This document shows positions 56,138 to 64,000 of a stretch of DNA of 64,000 nt, one piece after another; the stretch's first letter is position 1; the number at the start of each line of letters is the position of its first letter. Made by a program: the position numbers and the translations under genes. The notes below the pieces were generated by a model. It had not been told where the DNA came from, made no database searches, and saw only the letters and a list, made by a program, of their open reading frames with translations. The DNA comes from Pseudonocardia alni (lineage in GTDB: Bacteria > Actinomycetota > Actinomycetes > Mycobacteriales > Pseudonocardiaceae), in NCBI RefSeq assembly GCF_002813375.1, contig NZ_PHUJ01000003.1, forward strand, positions 4,650,001 through 4,714,000, written 5' to 3'.

Positions 56138-57637
56138 GTGCCCTTCGCGATCACCCAGACCTGCTGCACCGACGCGTCCTGCGTCGCGGCCTGCCCGGTC
56201 AACTGCATCCACCCGACGCCCGACGAGGCGGACTTCGCCACGACCGACATGCTCTACATCGACCCGCGGTCGTGCATCGACTGCGGGGCGTGTGCCGACG
56301 CCTGCCCGGTCGACGCGATCTTCCCGGTGGAGAGGCTGAGCGCGTCGCTCGCCGGGTACGCCGAGGTCAACGCGGACTACTACGAGGGCAAGCCGGTCGC
56401 CGGGAAGCTGGAGGGCGACTCCCCGCTGTTCCACGAGTGGTACCCGCTGACGTTCACACGGTCGCTGCCCGCGGACATGGCCCCGCTCGACGTCGCCGTC
56501 GTCGGGACCGGGCCCGCCGGGATGTACGCCGCCCAGGACCTGCTCCTGCACACGTCGTCGACGGTCACGCTCTACGACCGGCTCGACGTCGCGGGCGGGC
56601 TGGTGCGGTTCGGGGTCGCGCCCGACCACCCGTCGACGAAGGGGATCGGGGAGTCCTTCGCCCGCTTCCACACCCACCCGCGGGTGCGGATGCGCCTGGG
56701 CACCGAGGTCGGCCGCGACGTCACCGCCGACGAGCTCGCGCAGCGCCACGACGCCGTCATCTGGGCCGTCGGGGCGCCCGTGCCGCGCGACCTGGGCCTG
56801 CCGGGGGAGGGGCGAGTCGGCAGCATCGCCGCCGACACCGTCGTGGGCTGGTACAACGGCCACCCCGACGTGCCGCGTGACGCCGTCGACACCGCGGTGG
56901 GTCGGGTCGTCGTGGTCGGCACCGGCAACGTCGCGATCGACGTCGCCCGGGTCCTCACCGCGCCCGCCGCGGACCTGGAGGGCACCCCGATCGATCCCGC
57001 CGCGCTGGCCGCCCTGCGCACCGGTGCGATCACCGAGGTCGTGCTGCTCGCCCGCCGTGGCCCGGAGGCGGTCGCCGCGACCGCGCCGGAGCTGCGCGAG
57101 CTGCTGGGCCGCAGCACGGTCGAGGTCGTGGTCGACGAGCACGACCCCCGCATCGCCGAGTCCCTCGACGGCCCCGCCGCGTCCCCGTCGCACGCGCTGC
57201 TGCGCGGCGCCCGCCGGGAGAAGATCGACTGGTCGGTGCCCGCGGAGCGCCCGCGGGTGGTGTTCCGGTTCCACTCGGCGCCCGAACGGGTCGACGGCAC
57301 CACCCGGGCCCGCGGGGTGCACACCGCCGACGGGACCGACATCCCGGCCGACCTGGTCGTGCGCGCCGTCGGGCACCGCGGCCGCCCGGTCGCCGGCCTG
57401 CCCTTCGACGACGACCGCGGCGTCGTCCCGCACGACGCGGGCCGCGTCGAGGGCCGTCCCGGCCACTACGTCGTCGGCTGGATCAAGCGGGGCCCGTCCG
57501 GGGGAATCGGCACCAACCGCACCTGCGCGGCCGAGACCGTCGGGTCCCTGCTCGACGATGCCGTCGCCGGCCGGCTCCCGTCGCGCCGCCCGGCCTCGCG
57601 CCTGGGCGCCATCACCCGGCGGCTCCGCCGGAGCTGA
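56138..57637 (+). CDS. fprB: Ferredoxin-NADP reductase with N-terminal 7Fe-type ferredoxin domain (FprB-like)
   Basis: A 499-residue fusion. Residues 1-65 are a two-cluster bacterial ferredoxin (Cys at 9, 15, 19, 23 and at 46, 49, 52, 56). The rest is an FprA/adrenodoxin-reductase-type enzyme: FAD motif GTGPAG at 123-128, GGLVRFGVAPDHPSTKG, NADP motif VVVGTGNVAIDVARVL and the C-terminal VVGWIKRGPSGGIGTNR. It transfers electrons from NADPH, probably to the diiron oxygenase encoded just before it. The GTG at 56138 starts the ferredoxin fold directly. Confidence 0.93.
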   Translation: MPFAITQTCCTDASCVAACPVNCIHPTPDEADFATTDMLYIDPRSCIDCGACADACPVDAIFPVERLSASLAGYAEVNADYYEGKPVAGKLEGDSPLFHEWYPLTFTRSLPADMAPLDVAVVGTGPAGMYAAQDLLLHTSSTVTLYDRLDVAGGLVRFGVAPDHPSTKGIGESFARFHTHPRVRMRLGTEVGRDVTADELAQRHDAVIWAVGAPVPRDLGLPGEGRVGSIAADTVVGWYNGHPDVPRDAVDTAVGRVVVVGTGNVAIDVARVLTAPAADLEGTPIDPAALAALRTGAITEVVLLARRGPEAVAATAPELRELLGRSTVEVVVDEHDPRIAESLDGPAASPSHALLRGARREKIDWSVPAERPRVVFRFHSAPERVDGTTRARGVHTADGTDIPADLVVRAVGHRGRPVAGLPFDDDRGVVPHDAGRVEGRPGHYVVGWIKRGPSGGIGTNRTCAAETVGSLLDDAVAGRLPSRRPASRLGAITRRLRRS

Positions 57638-57647
57638 CCGCCCCTGG

Positions 57648-58460
57648 TCAGCGGCTCAGGTCCAGCAATGACAGCGCGCCGCGCAGCACGTCGTCGATCC
57701 GCGCGAGCGGGACGGTGCGGCGCCACCCGTCGAGCCCGCCGCGCACCAGGATCCGCCCGGGGGTCAGGTCGATCCCGTGCAGCTGCAGCGCACCGGGCAG
57801 CCCGGGCAGCTCGACCCGGCCCGAGCGGATCGCCGCCAGCGGGCTGCGGTCGACCATCGCCCGCACCGAGCGACGGGTGTCCGCCGACCGGGGTGGCCCC
57901 ATCCACCGCCCGGCGACGGTCAGACCGGTGACCTTCCAGGACAGGGTGTGTCCGTCCACCGACACGGCGAGGTCGGCGGCCCCGAGTCCGGGACGGCGAC
58001 GTAGCCGGGCGCGGGCGACGCCGTCGGCGTCGACACCCACCTCGACCTGCGGCAGGTGCTCCCGCAGGCGCCCGGCGACCCAGTCCGGGTCGAGCTCGGC
58101 CTCGATCCCCACCGGACCGGCCACCAGTTCCGGCGCGAGGCCGGGGCGCAGCCGCACGTCCGCGGCGGTCACGGTGAGTCCGCGCAGCGCGAGGCCGGGC
58201 CGGACGACGTCGCGCGCGGCCAGGGTGACCGTGGCGAACCGCCCGGTCGTCAGCGCCCGGGCACCGAGCCCCGACGACGCGACGGCCGTCGGCACCAGCC
58301 GTACCTCCGACCCGCGGGAACGCAGCGTCGTCGGGCGTCCGACGTAGCGCAGCCGCGCGGCCTCCAGCAGCGCGCGCAACAGCAGCGCCGACCCGGGCGC
58401 CGTGCCCGCGTCCAGCAGGGCCGACGCCGCGGAGACCCCGGCCGGCGTCTCGACTGCCAT
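57648..58460 (-). CDS. DUF2993 (LmeA-like) family protein
   Basis: A 270-residue protein with repeated beta strands of the DUF2993 type, related to mycobacterial LmeA, a mannan-phosphatidylinositol-associated lipid-binding envelope protein. The central RVVL-rich strand region LALRGLTVTAADVRL and the terminal VELPGLPGALQLHGIDLTPGRILVRGGLDGW are typical. No signal peptide is visible, which differs from exported LmeA, so location is uncertain. It converges on fprB with 10 bp between stops. The role is inferred from family only. Confidence 0.7.
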   Translation of the reverse strand: MAVETPAGVSAASALLDAGTAPGSALLLRALLEAARLRYVGRPTTLRSRGSEVRLVPTAVASSGLGARALTTGRFATVTLAARDVVRPGLALRGLTVTAADVRLRPGLAPELVAGPVGIEAELDPDWVAGRLREHLPQVEVGVDADGVARARLRRRPGLGAADLAVSVDGHTLSWKVTGLTVAGRWMGPPRSADTRRSVRAMVDRSPLAAIRSGRVELPGLPGALQLHGIDLTPGRILVRGGLDGWRRTVPLARIDDVLRGALSLLDLSR

Positions 58461-58813
58461 GGCGCTGGAGGCTCCCTCGGACGGTGGACGGGGTCGGTCC
58501 GAGCCTCGCAGGCCCGGCGGCGACCCGCCCGGCCGCGGCCGGGGTGTGCGACGACCCGCACGGCGTGGTCGGCCGGTGGCGCGACGGCGGTCGCGCGGCG
58601 CAGGTGCACCGGCACCGCCGGCCGTGCCCGGTCGTCCGGTCGCGGACGGCGGGCCGCACCGGCGGAGCGCGGGGGGATCGTCGTCCTGCCACTGTCCCGC
58701 AAGGCCTTCCGAGTCCCGGGAATGGCCTCATCGGGTTGTTTACGGGTGCTCGTGAGAGTGACCGACGGGCTCCGGTCTGGACAGGTGCACAGGTGGTGTC
58801 GGCACCGTCTGTC
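58461..58813. other. Gene-free stretch between DUF2993 and kinase genes
   Basis: No supported gene. It must hold the divergent promoters of the DUF2993 and kinase genes. A GACAGG/CACAGG pair at 58780-58793 has 8-bp spacing, so it does not match the 11-bp PhoP-like arrays. Confidence 0.4.
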
Positions 58814-59668
58814 ATGGCAGTGATGCGCTCTCCGGTCCCGGAGACCGACGTGATCGCCGGCCGCTACATCCTGGCGACCCACGTCGGTATCGGGTCGACG
58901 GCGACGGTGTACCGGGCGTGGGACCCGCACGAGGACCGGGTGGTCGCGGTCAAGCTGTTCCTCGACCGCTACGACGCCGATGGCGTGGGCCGGCAGTGCC
59001 GTGAGCTGCGGACCATGGCCCACCTGGACCACCCGGGCCTGGTGCGGCTGCTGGGCGGGGGCGTCGACCGCGGCCGGCCCTTCCTGGTGGCCGAGCTCGT
59101 CGAGGGGGAGACGCTCGCGGCCCGGCTGGCCCGTGGCCCGCTGCCGGTCGAGCGGGCCGTCGCGATCGGCGCCGGCATCGCGTCGGGGCTCGCGCACCTG
59201 CACAGCCGTGGGGTGGTGCACCGCGACGTGAAGCCCGCCAACATCCTGCTCTGTTCCGACACCGGCCGGGCGCGGCTCACCGACTTCGGCATCGCCCGCG
59301 TGCTGGGCCACTCCGTGCTGACCCGGACCGACGCCGTCCTGGGCACCGCGGCCTACCTCGCGCCCGAGCAGGTCGCCGGTGAGACCGTCGGGCCCGCCGC
59401 GGACGTGCACGCCCTCGGCCTGGTCCTGCTCGAGGCGCTCACCGGGGAGCGGGAGTACCCGGGGACCACGGTGGAGTCCGCCGTCGCCCGGCTGCACCGG
59501 CCTCCGCGTGTCCCGGACGAGCTGCCGGCCCGGCTGCACCGGGCGTTGTCCGACTCGACCCGCCGGCACCCGGGGGACCGGCCGGCCGCCGCCGACCTCG
59601 CCCTCCGCCTCCGGCACCCCCGACGACCGCCGGGACTTCGGGGAGACGACGGCTCCGGACCGTCGTAG
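58814..59668 (+). CDS. Soluble Ser/Thr protein kinase
   Basis: A 284-residue Hanks-type kinase consisting of the catalytic domain and a short tail. The glycine loop is GIGSTATV at 25-32, the ATP lysine is K47 (VAVKLF), the catalytic loop is HRDVKPAN at 136-143, DFG is at 157-159, and the activation segment ends APEQVAG. No membrane helix or PASTA domain, so it is cytoplasmic. No clear ribosome site precedes the ATG; GTG codons at 58793 and 58796 are alternatives. The gene is followed 9 bp later by the hemerythrin-encapsulin pair, so it may regulate it. Confidence 0.9.
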   Translation: MAVMRSPVPETDVIAGRYILATHVGIGSTATVYRAWDPHEDRVVAVKLFLDRYDADGVGRQCRELRTMAHLDHPGLVRLLGGGVDRGRPFLVAELVEGETLAARLARGPLPVERAVAIGAGIASGLAHLHSRGVVHRDVKPANILLCSDTGRARLTDFGIARVLGHSVLTRTDAVLGTAAYLAPEQVAGETVGPAADVHALGLVLLEALTGEREYPGTTVESAVARLHRPPRVPDELPARLHRALSDSTRRHPGDRPAAADLALRLRHPRRPPGLRGDDGSGPS

Positions 59669-59677
59669 CCTGCGCGG

Positions 59678-60250
59678 GTGCCGGACATCACCACCTTGAT
59701 CCTCGACGACCACGCCTGGTTCCGCCGACAGTTCGCCGCGCTGGACGAGCTCCAGGCCCGCGACTCCGACCCCCGTGAGCTCGCCCGCCTCTGGGAGCCG
59801 CTCGCCGCGCGTCTCGACGTGCACGCCCTCGCCGAGGAGAAGATCTTCTACCCGCAGCTCCTCGCGCACGGGGAGGACCCGGAGGACGAGACGCTCGACG
59901 CCATCGGGGACCACAACGAGATCCGCGACGGCGTCGCGCAGGCCGAGCGCAGCCCGGTCGGCAGCGGCCAGTGGTGGGAGGGAGTGTGGGCCGCCCGCCG
60001 CGCCAACGACGAGCACATGGGCGAGGAGGAGAACGAGGGCCTCGCCAACTTCCGCCTGAACGCCACCACCGGCCTGCGCGAGTCGCTCGGCCGGCAGTTC
60101 GCCGAGTTCCTCGACGCCCACCCCACCACCGCGGGCCTCGACAACTCCGACAAGGACCCCGAGGCCTACGTCGACGAGGTCCAGGCCGAGATCGACCCGT
60201 CCGATCCGACCCGTGACGGGCTCGGCATCGGCAGCCTGAAGGGGAAGTAG
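59678..60250 (+). CDS. Hemerythrin-domain encapsulin cargo protein
   Basis: A 190-residue helical diiron (hemerythrin-like) protein. Candidate iron ligands are H12, H49, E53, H79, H113 and E117, in HxxxE and EHxxEE patterns of the HHE family. The C-terminus GLGIGSLKGK matches the L-x-(I/V)-G-S-L-(K/R)-G peptide that docks cargo inside encapsulin shells, attached by an acidic linker. The shell gene starts 2 bp after its stop. Hemerythrin cargo is known in actinobacterial encapsulins and is linked to oxidative or nitrosative stress. The GTG at 59678 directly precedes the conserved start. Confidence 0.93.
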   Translation: MPDITTLILDDHAWFRRQFAALDELQARDSDPRELARLWEPLAARLDVHALAEEKIFYPQLLAHGEDPEDETLDAIGDHNEIRDGVAQAERSPVGSGQWWEGVWAARRANDEHMGEEENEGLANFRLNATTGLRESLGRQFAEFLDAHPTTAGLDNSDKDPEAYVDEVQAEIDPSDPTRDGLGIGSLKGK

Positions 60251-60252
60251 CC

Positions 60253-61074
60253 GTGGCGGTGCACGACCACCTCCTGCGGGAGAAGGCACCCATCCCCACG
60301 ACCGCGTGGAAGGCCGTCGACGACGAGGCGCGTGAGCGCCTGACCCCGCTCCTGGCCGGGCGACGCCTCGCCGACTGGACCGGGACCGCGGGCTGGCAGA
60401 CGTCGTCGGTCGACCTCGGTCGCTCGCAGCGGCTCGACGGGCCGCCGCCGGGCGTGGCCGTCGACGGCATCACGGCCCGCCTGCGCCGGGTGCAGCCGCT
60501 CGCCGAGTTCCGGGTCCCGTTCACGGTGTCCCGCGACGAGATCGACGACCTGCAGCGCGGCGCGCAGGACCCGGAGTTCGACGACCTCGCCCGCGCCGCC
60601 CGCGCGGCCGCCGCGATCGAGAACCGCGCGATCTTCCACGGCTGGCCGGAGGCCGGCTTCGCGGGCATCGCGGACGTCTCGCCCTACGACACCGTGGCCC
60701 TGGGCGACAACCCCGACACCTACCCCGGCGCCGTCGCCCGTGCGGTGGACCAGCTGCGCCGCAACGGCATCGAGGGCCCCTACGCGATGGCGATCGCGCC
60801 CGAGGGCTACACCCGCATCGTGGAGACCGCCGAGCACGGCGGCTATCCGCTGTTCGAGCACCTGAGCCGCATCCTCGGCGGGCAGATCCTGCGCGCCCAC
60901 GGCCTCGACGGGGCCGTGGTCGTCAGCCAGCGCGGCGGGGACTTCCTGCTCGACGTCGGCCAGGACCTGGCGATCGGCTACTCCGACCACGACGCCCGCG
61001 AGGTGCATCTCTTCCTGGAGGAGAGCTTCACCTTCCGCGCCGTCGAGCCGGACGCGAGTGTGCGCCTGCGCTGA
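60253..61074 (+). CDS. Family 1 encapsulin nanocompartment shell protein
   Basis: A 273-residue HK97-fold shell protein of the linocin/encapsulin family. It opens with the usual LREKAPIPTTAWKAVDDEARERL (in part), has the E-loop AEFRVPFTVSRDEIDDLQRGAQDP (in part), and the A-domain ILRAHGLDGAVVVSQRGGDFLLDVGQDLAIGYSDHDA (in part). The product should assemble into a 60-subunit cage about 24 nm across and enclose the hemerythrin protein, which carries a docking tail. GTG start two bases after the cargo stop, so coupled. A hairpin terminator follows. Confidence 0.95.
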   Translation: MAVHDHLLREKAPIPTTAWKAVDDEARERLTPLLAGRRLADWTGTAGWQTSSVDLGRSQRLDGPPPGVAVDGITARLRRVQPLAEFRVPFTVSRDEIDDLQRGAQDPEFDDLARAARAAAAIENRAIFHGWPEAGFAGIADVSPYDTVALGDNPDTYPGAVARAVDQLRRNGIEGPYAMAIAPEGYTRIVETAEHGGYPLFEHLSRILGGQILRAHGLDGAVVVSQRGGDFLLDVGQDLAIGYSDHDAREVHLFLEESFTFRAVEPDASVRLR

Positions 61075-61092
61075 CCCGCGGACCCCCACCGG

Positions 61093-61123
61093 CCGTGCCC
61101 CGTCGTGATCCGGCGGGGCACGG
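61093..61123 (+). terminator. Terminator of the kinase-encapsulin unit
   Basis: 13-bp arms CCGTGCCCCGTCG (61093-61105) and CGGCGGGGCACGG (61111-61123), with one wobble pair, close a TGATC loop. It starts 19 nt after the encapsulin stop and precedes the convergent tRNA-Arg. Confidence 0.8.
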
Positions 61124-61139
61124 TCGTGTGCGGAAACTG

Positions 61140-61213
61140 TGCCCCCGGCAGGACTCGAACCTGCGACCTAGAGATTAGAAGGCTCTTGCTCTATCCAGCT
61201 GAGCTACGAGGGC
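61140..61213 (-). tRNA. tRNA-Arg (anticodon TCT)
   Basis: 74-base minus-strand tRNA. The acceptor GCCCTCG pairs with CGGGGGC (one wobble pair), and the T-arm is GCAGG/CCTGC. The anticodon loop CTTCTAA gives TCT (reads AGA). The top of the anticodon stem has a C-T mismatch (31/39). Discriminator A; CCA is not encoded. Confidence 0.93.
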
Positions 61214-61405
61214 CGGCCGCCCCGGACCCCGTCCGGTGCGCTCCCACCGTAGCGAGGAGGGCAAGCGATCACGGCTGCGGCACCGTCGTCACGAACCACC
61301 CGATCCGGCCCGTGTGCTGGACGGAGTGCCATCCGACCGGTTGAAGCACACGCCGAACGGGCCTCGCCTGCGACGCTGACGGACCGTGACGTCCATACTG
61401 TCCCC

Positions 61406-62209
61406 ATGGTGCTGGGACTGCGATCCGCGATCGGGTCGGATGTGGGCCGTCGCCGGACGTCGAACCAGGACTCCGGAGCGACGACCGGCCGACTGCTGAT
61501 CGTGGCCGACGGGATGGGCGGTCACGCCCACGGCGAGATCGCGAGTGCGACGACGGTGTCGGTGTTCACCGAGCTGGAGGCCCGCCTCCCGCAGGACCTC
61601 AGCGACATCGACCTCGCCGCCGAGCTGACCGAGGCGCTCAACGACGCCACGGATCGGCTGGCCCGCCGCGCCGCGGACGAGCCGGAGATGCGGGGGATGG
61701 GCACGACCGTCGTCTCGCTGCTCCTCACCGGTGACCAACTCGCGCTCGCCCACATCGGCGACTCGCGCATCTACCTGCTGCGGGGTGGCGAGCTGAGCCG
61801 TCTCACGCACGACCACACGATGGTCCAGCAGCTCGTCGACCAGGGCCAGATCACCCTCGAGGAGGCGGCGCACCACCCGCGCCGCTCCGTCCTGATGCGT
61901 GCGCTGAGCACCGACCATGCGCCGGACCCGGACCTCGACCGTGTCGACATCCTCGCCGGGGACCGCTATCTGCTCTGCTCGGACGGGGTCACCGCGGTGC
62001 TCGACGACGAGGCCCTGCACCGCGAGCTCGCCTCCGGCGCCGAGCCCGACCAGGTCGTCACCCAGCTGATCGCACTCGCCAACGAGGGCGGCGGGCCCGA
62101 CAACATCACCGCGATCGTCGCCGACGTCGTGGAGATCGCCGACGTCGACGCCCCGGGTCAGGACCTGCGGATCGCCGGGGCCGTCGCCGATATCGCCACC
62201 GCGGACTGA
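61406..62209 (+). CDS. PP2C-type Ser/Thr protein phosphatase
   Basis: A 267-residue metal-dependent phosphatase of the PstP/PphA type without a membrane anchor. Metal-ligand motifs are RRTSNQDSG near the N-terminus, LLIVADGMGGHAHGE, MGTTVVSLLL, AHIGDSRIYLLR, LLCSDGVTAVL and GGGPDNITAIV. It is the natural opposite of the Ser/Thr kinase 1.7 kb upstream, and both flank the encapsulin genes, though tRNA-Arg lies between. The ATG at 61406 starts the conserved frame. The C-terminal ~25 residues after the domain are acidic. Confidence 0.92.
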   Translation: MVLGLRSAIGSDVGRRRTSNQDSGATTGRLLIVADGMGGHAHGEIASATTVSVFTELEARLPQDLSDIDLAAELTEALNDATDRLARRAADEPEMRGMGTTVVSLLLTGDQLALAHIGDSRIYLLRGGELSRLTHDHTMVQQLVDQGQITLEEAAHHPRRSVLMRALSTDHAPDPDLDRVDILAGDRYLLCSDGVTAVLDDEALHRELASGAEPDQVVTQLIALANEGGGPDNITAIVADVVEIADVDAPGQDLRIAGAVADIATAD

Positions 62210-62212
62210 CCT

Positions 62213-62836
62213 TCAACGCCGGGCCACCACCCGGCGCAGCCGCACCGTGCGGACCGCCGAACGGTGCGCGGCGAGTTCCGCCCGGGCCCGCTCCGGCAGA
62301 TCGGGCGGGTAGACGCCGGCCGCGCACAGCTCGTCCGCCCCCTTCGACGGCTCGGCCCCGTCGAGGGTGAAGTCGAGACGGTCGTCGGCGAGTACGGCGA
62401 AGTCCGCGGCGGCCGCGAGCCACTCCGGGTGTTCGACGGCCGACCGGTGCCGCCACGCGTCACGCACCGCCTTCCGCAGCGCGCCCCCACCCCAGCCGAA
62501 CGACCGGGGCGCCGGCACCAGGACCGAGATGAGCCCGTGAGGGGCGAGTACCCGCCGCAGCTCCGCGAAGAGACCGTCGATGTCCCGTAGGTGTGGGAGC
62601 AGCATCGGCACGGCGACGCGGTCCACCGACCGCGTCCGCAGCGGGAGCGCCACGGGCGACGACCTGATCCACAGGGGCTCGCTGTCCCCCGCCTCCACCA
62701 CCAGCCGTCCGGCGACGACGGTCGCCCGGACCCGGCTCGTCGCACCCGGGGTACGGCACCAGGCCGCCGCGGTGAGCTCCGCGCCGGCACGCAGCCGGTG
62801 CAGGACGGGCGGGAGGACGTCTCCGTCGGGGTGCAC
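62213..62836 (-). CDS. Methyltransferase-like protein lacking a clear SAM motif I
   Basis: A 207-residue protein resembling the second half of class I methyltransferases (ALPLRTRSVDRVAVPMLLPHLRDI and LFAELRRVLAPHGLISVLVPAPR, in parts), with a following helix and a variable C-terminal tail. The Gly-rich SAM loop expected near the N-terminus is not seen; instead there is a strand-rich segment. It may be a degenerate or partial enzyme. The GTG at 62836 is chosen as the last start before the conserved part; the frame extends upstream with poor codon sense. It converges on the phosphatase gene. Confidence 0.6.
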   Translation of the reverse strand: MHPDGDVLPPVLHRLRAGAELTAAAWCRTPGATSRVRATVVAGRLVVEAGDSEPLWIRSSPVALPLRTRSVDRVAVPMLLPHLRDIDGLFAELRRVLAPHGLISVLVPAPRSFGWGGGALRKAVRDAWRHRSAVEHPEWLAAAADFAVLADDRLDFTLDGAEPSKGADELCAAGVYPPDLPERARAELAAHRSAVRTVRLRRVVARR

Positions 62837-63231
62837 GCGCCGAGTCTCGCGTGCCGACGGACGGCTCCCACGGGGCACCACGACGAACGGCCAACTGCGG
62901 ACGACGATCGTGATCACCTGCCCCGGCCGGTCCCCGTCGGGGACGAGCTCCCGCCTGCCGACCGCTCGTCGCGTCCGGACGCCGCGGCGGACGGTCGAAA
63001 AAAATCTTGAAATCAGTTGGCGGGCAGGCGGGCGCGGGACGAACGACGGGTGGAGCGCCGGTTCCGGCCCCCGTCGTGAGCTTCCACTTGCGCGATCGGC
63101 GCTGGTCAACCACTATCCGGAGTGAGCTCGTCAGGGCGACCGTTCGTCGCTCGACAGGGTCGGGCTCGACCGTGGTGCCGTGCGGCCCGGAGACGGGTTT
63201 GCCCAGGTCAGCGCGGGTTTCCGACCCCGGT

Positions 63232-63261
63232 TTGACGTGCCCGAATGCCATGCCGTAACTT
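63232..63261 (+). promoter_or_regulatory. rrn promoter candidate
   Basis: TTGACG (63232-63237) and TAACTT (63256-63261) are separated by 18 bp. This is the best vegetative-sigma match upstream of 16S, about 300 bp before the mature 5' end. Assigned by eye; other promoters may exist. Confidence 0.65.
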
Positions 63262-63446
63262 TCTTCCTGTCAGCGAGTGAGCCGGACAGAACGGGCCCTG
63301 AGAGGCCCGGTCAACAGGCCCCGCGGACAGCGACCCCCGGTGGTTCGCCGAGTTTCTCGGTGTGGTTGTCTTGGTGGGTCAAGGCGATCCGTCTTCAGGA
63401 TCCCGCCTCCTTTTCAGGGGGTTGGGTGAGTGCGGTGCGGGTGTCT

Positions 63447-63466
63447 TTTGAGAACTCAACAGTGTG
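63447..63466 (+). promoter_or_regulatory. rrn leader boxA-like antitermination motif
   Basis: TTTGAGAACTCAACAGTGTG in the leader, 105 nt before 16S, is the conserved actinobacterial leader sequence associated with Nus-dependent rRNA antitermination. Confidence 0.7.
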
Positions 63467-63571
63467 TCGAGCTATTTTGATTCGGTTTGGCGTTTTGTGC
63501 CAAATTGTTTGTTTGGTTGCAGCATTCGATCCCGTCGGGTGTTGTGGCCAGTTGTTTGTTGCAAGTCAGGG

Positions 63572-64000
<429 letters not shown>

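Larger units (their letters stand above)
62837..63571. other. Upstream region of the rrn operon
   Basis: No supported gene. GC content falls sharply near 63,350-63,570, typical of an rRNA leader. It holds a TTGACG-N18-TAACTT promoter (63232-63261), a boxA-like motif (63447-63466) and T-rich sequence before 16S. The A-run near 63,000 may be an upstream promoter element. Confidence 0.6.

Noticed and set aside
58780..58793. GACAGG/CACAGG pair before the kinase gene
   Set aside because: Spacing is 8 bp, not 11, and there are only two units.

Overview
The window is chromosomal DNA of a very high-GC actinomycete. Almost every gene has near-saturated third-position GC, starts are often GTG, and neighbouring genes frequently overlap by four bases (GTGA). 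The partial 16S rRNA gene at the right edge reads like the family Pseudonocardiaceae, most likely the genus Pseudonocardia. That genus call comes from memory of the 16S sequence and was not checked by a search.

Layout. 1-6,250: a drug-type MFS exporter cut by the left edge, tRNA-Lys, tRNA-Lys and tRNA-His, oligoribonuclease (orn), a HerA-like ATPase and a YdbS/YdbT-like pair of PH-domain membrane proteins. 6,250-12,050: two long GT39-type membrane glycosyltransferases and a GT2-GtrA fusion. 12,145-17,270: an acetyltransferase, a HAD phosphatase, an intact IS481-family insertion sequence with a 6-bp target duplication, a sucrase/ferredoxin-like protein and an acyl-CoA ligase. 17,300-24,600: a small possible zinc-ribbon protein, SpeG, a MerR regulator, a PhoPR-like two-component system, a siderophore-interacting protein, a TetR regulator, MenC and a flavin-type oxidase. 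24,680-38,600: assorted metabolism (FAD enzymes, CHAD protein, PHP protein, GH16 glucanase, PfkB kinase, COG0523 GTPase, Rsm22-like methyltransferase, Idi, geranylgeranyl reductase) and a second drug exporter.

38,629-46,710 is a hydroxycinnamate-type CoA-dependent catabolic cluster. It has an MHS transporter, a MarR regulator with GCAAG-N3-CTTGC sites, a CoA ligase, a crotonase, an acetoacetyl-CoA-synthetase-like ligase, a hydroxyacyl-CoA dehydrogenase and an amidohydrolase, closed by a strong hairpin. The layout resembles the cou genes of Rhodococcus.

47,010-53,375 is the most unusual part. A short Cys-containing leader peptide of a conserved actinobacterial type and a GC-rich attenuator-like hairpin precede five co-directional genes: a small secreted protein, an exported SBP56/methanethiol-oxidase-like propeller, a CopD-flavoured membrane protein with a large outer domain, a YeeE/YedE sulfur permease and a His-rich small secreted protein. 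Together they suggest a copper-dependent organosulfur-scavenging system in the cell envelope, repressed when cysteine is plentiful.

53,392-64,000: a YceI-type protein and a carboxypeptidase-regulatory-like protein, an AurF-type diiron oxygenase with an FprB-type ferredoxin reductase behind a 32-bp palindrome, a DUF2993 protein, a Ser/Thr kinase, a hemerythrin-loaded encapsulin pair, tRNA-Arg, a PP2C phosphatase, a methyltransferase-like protein, and an rrn promoter, leader and the first 429 bases of 16S rRNA.

A regulatory thread ties distant parts together. Heptamers like TCACAGC, repeated with an exact 11-bp period, sit about 22 bp before the start codons of the PhoP-like regulator, the GT2-GtrA gene and the second GT39 gene. 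This suggests that the two-component system controls itself and the envelope glycosyltransferases.
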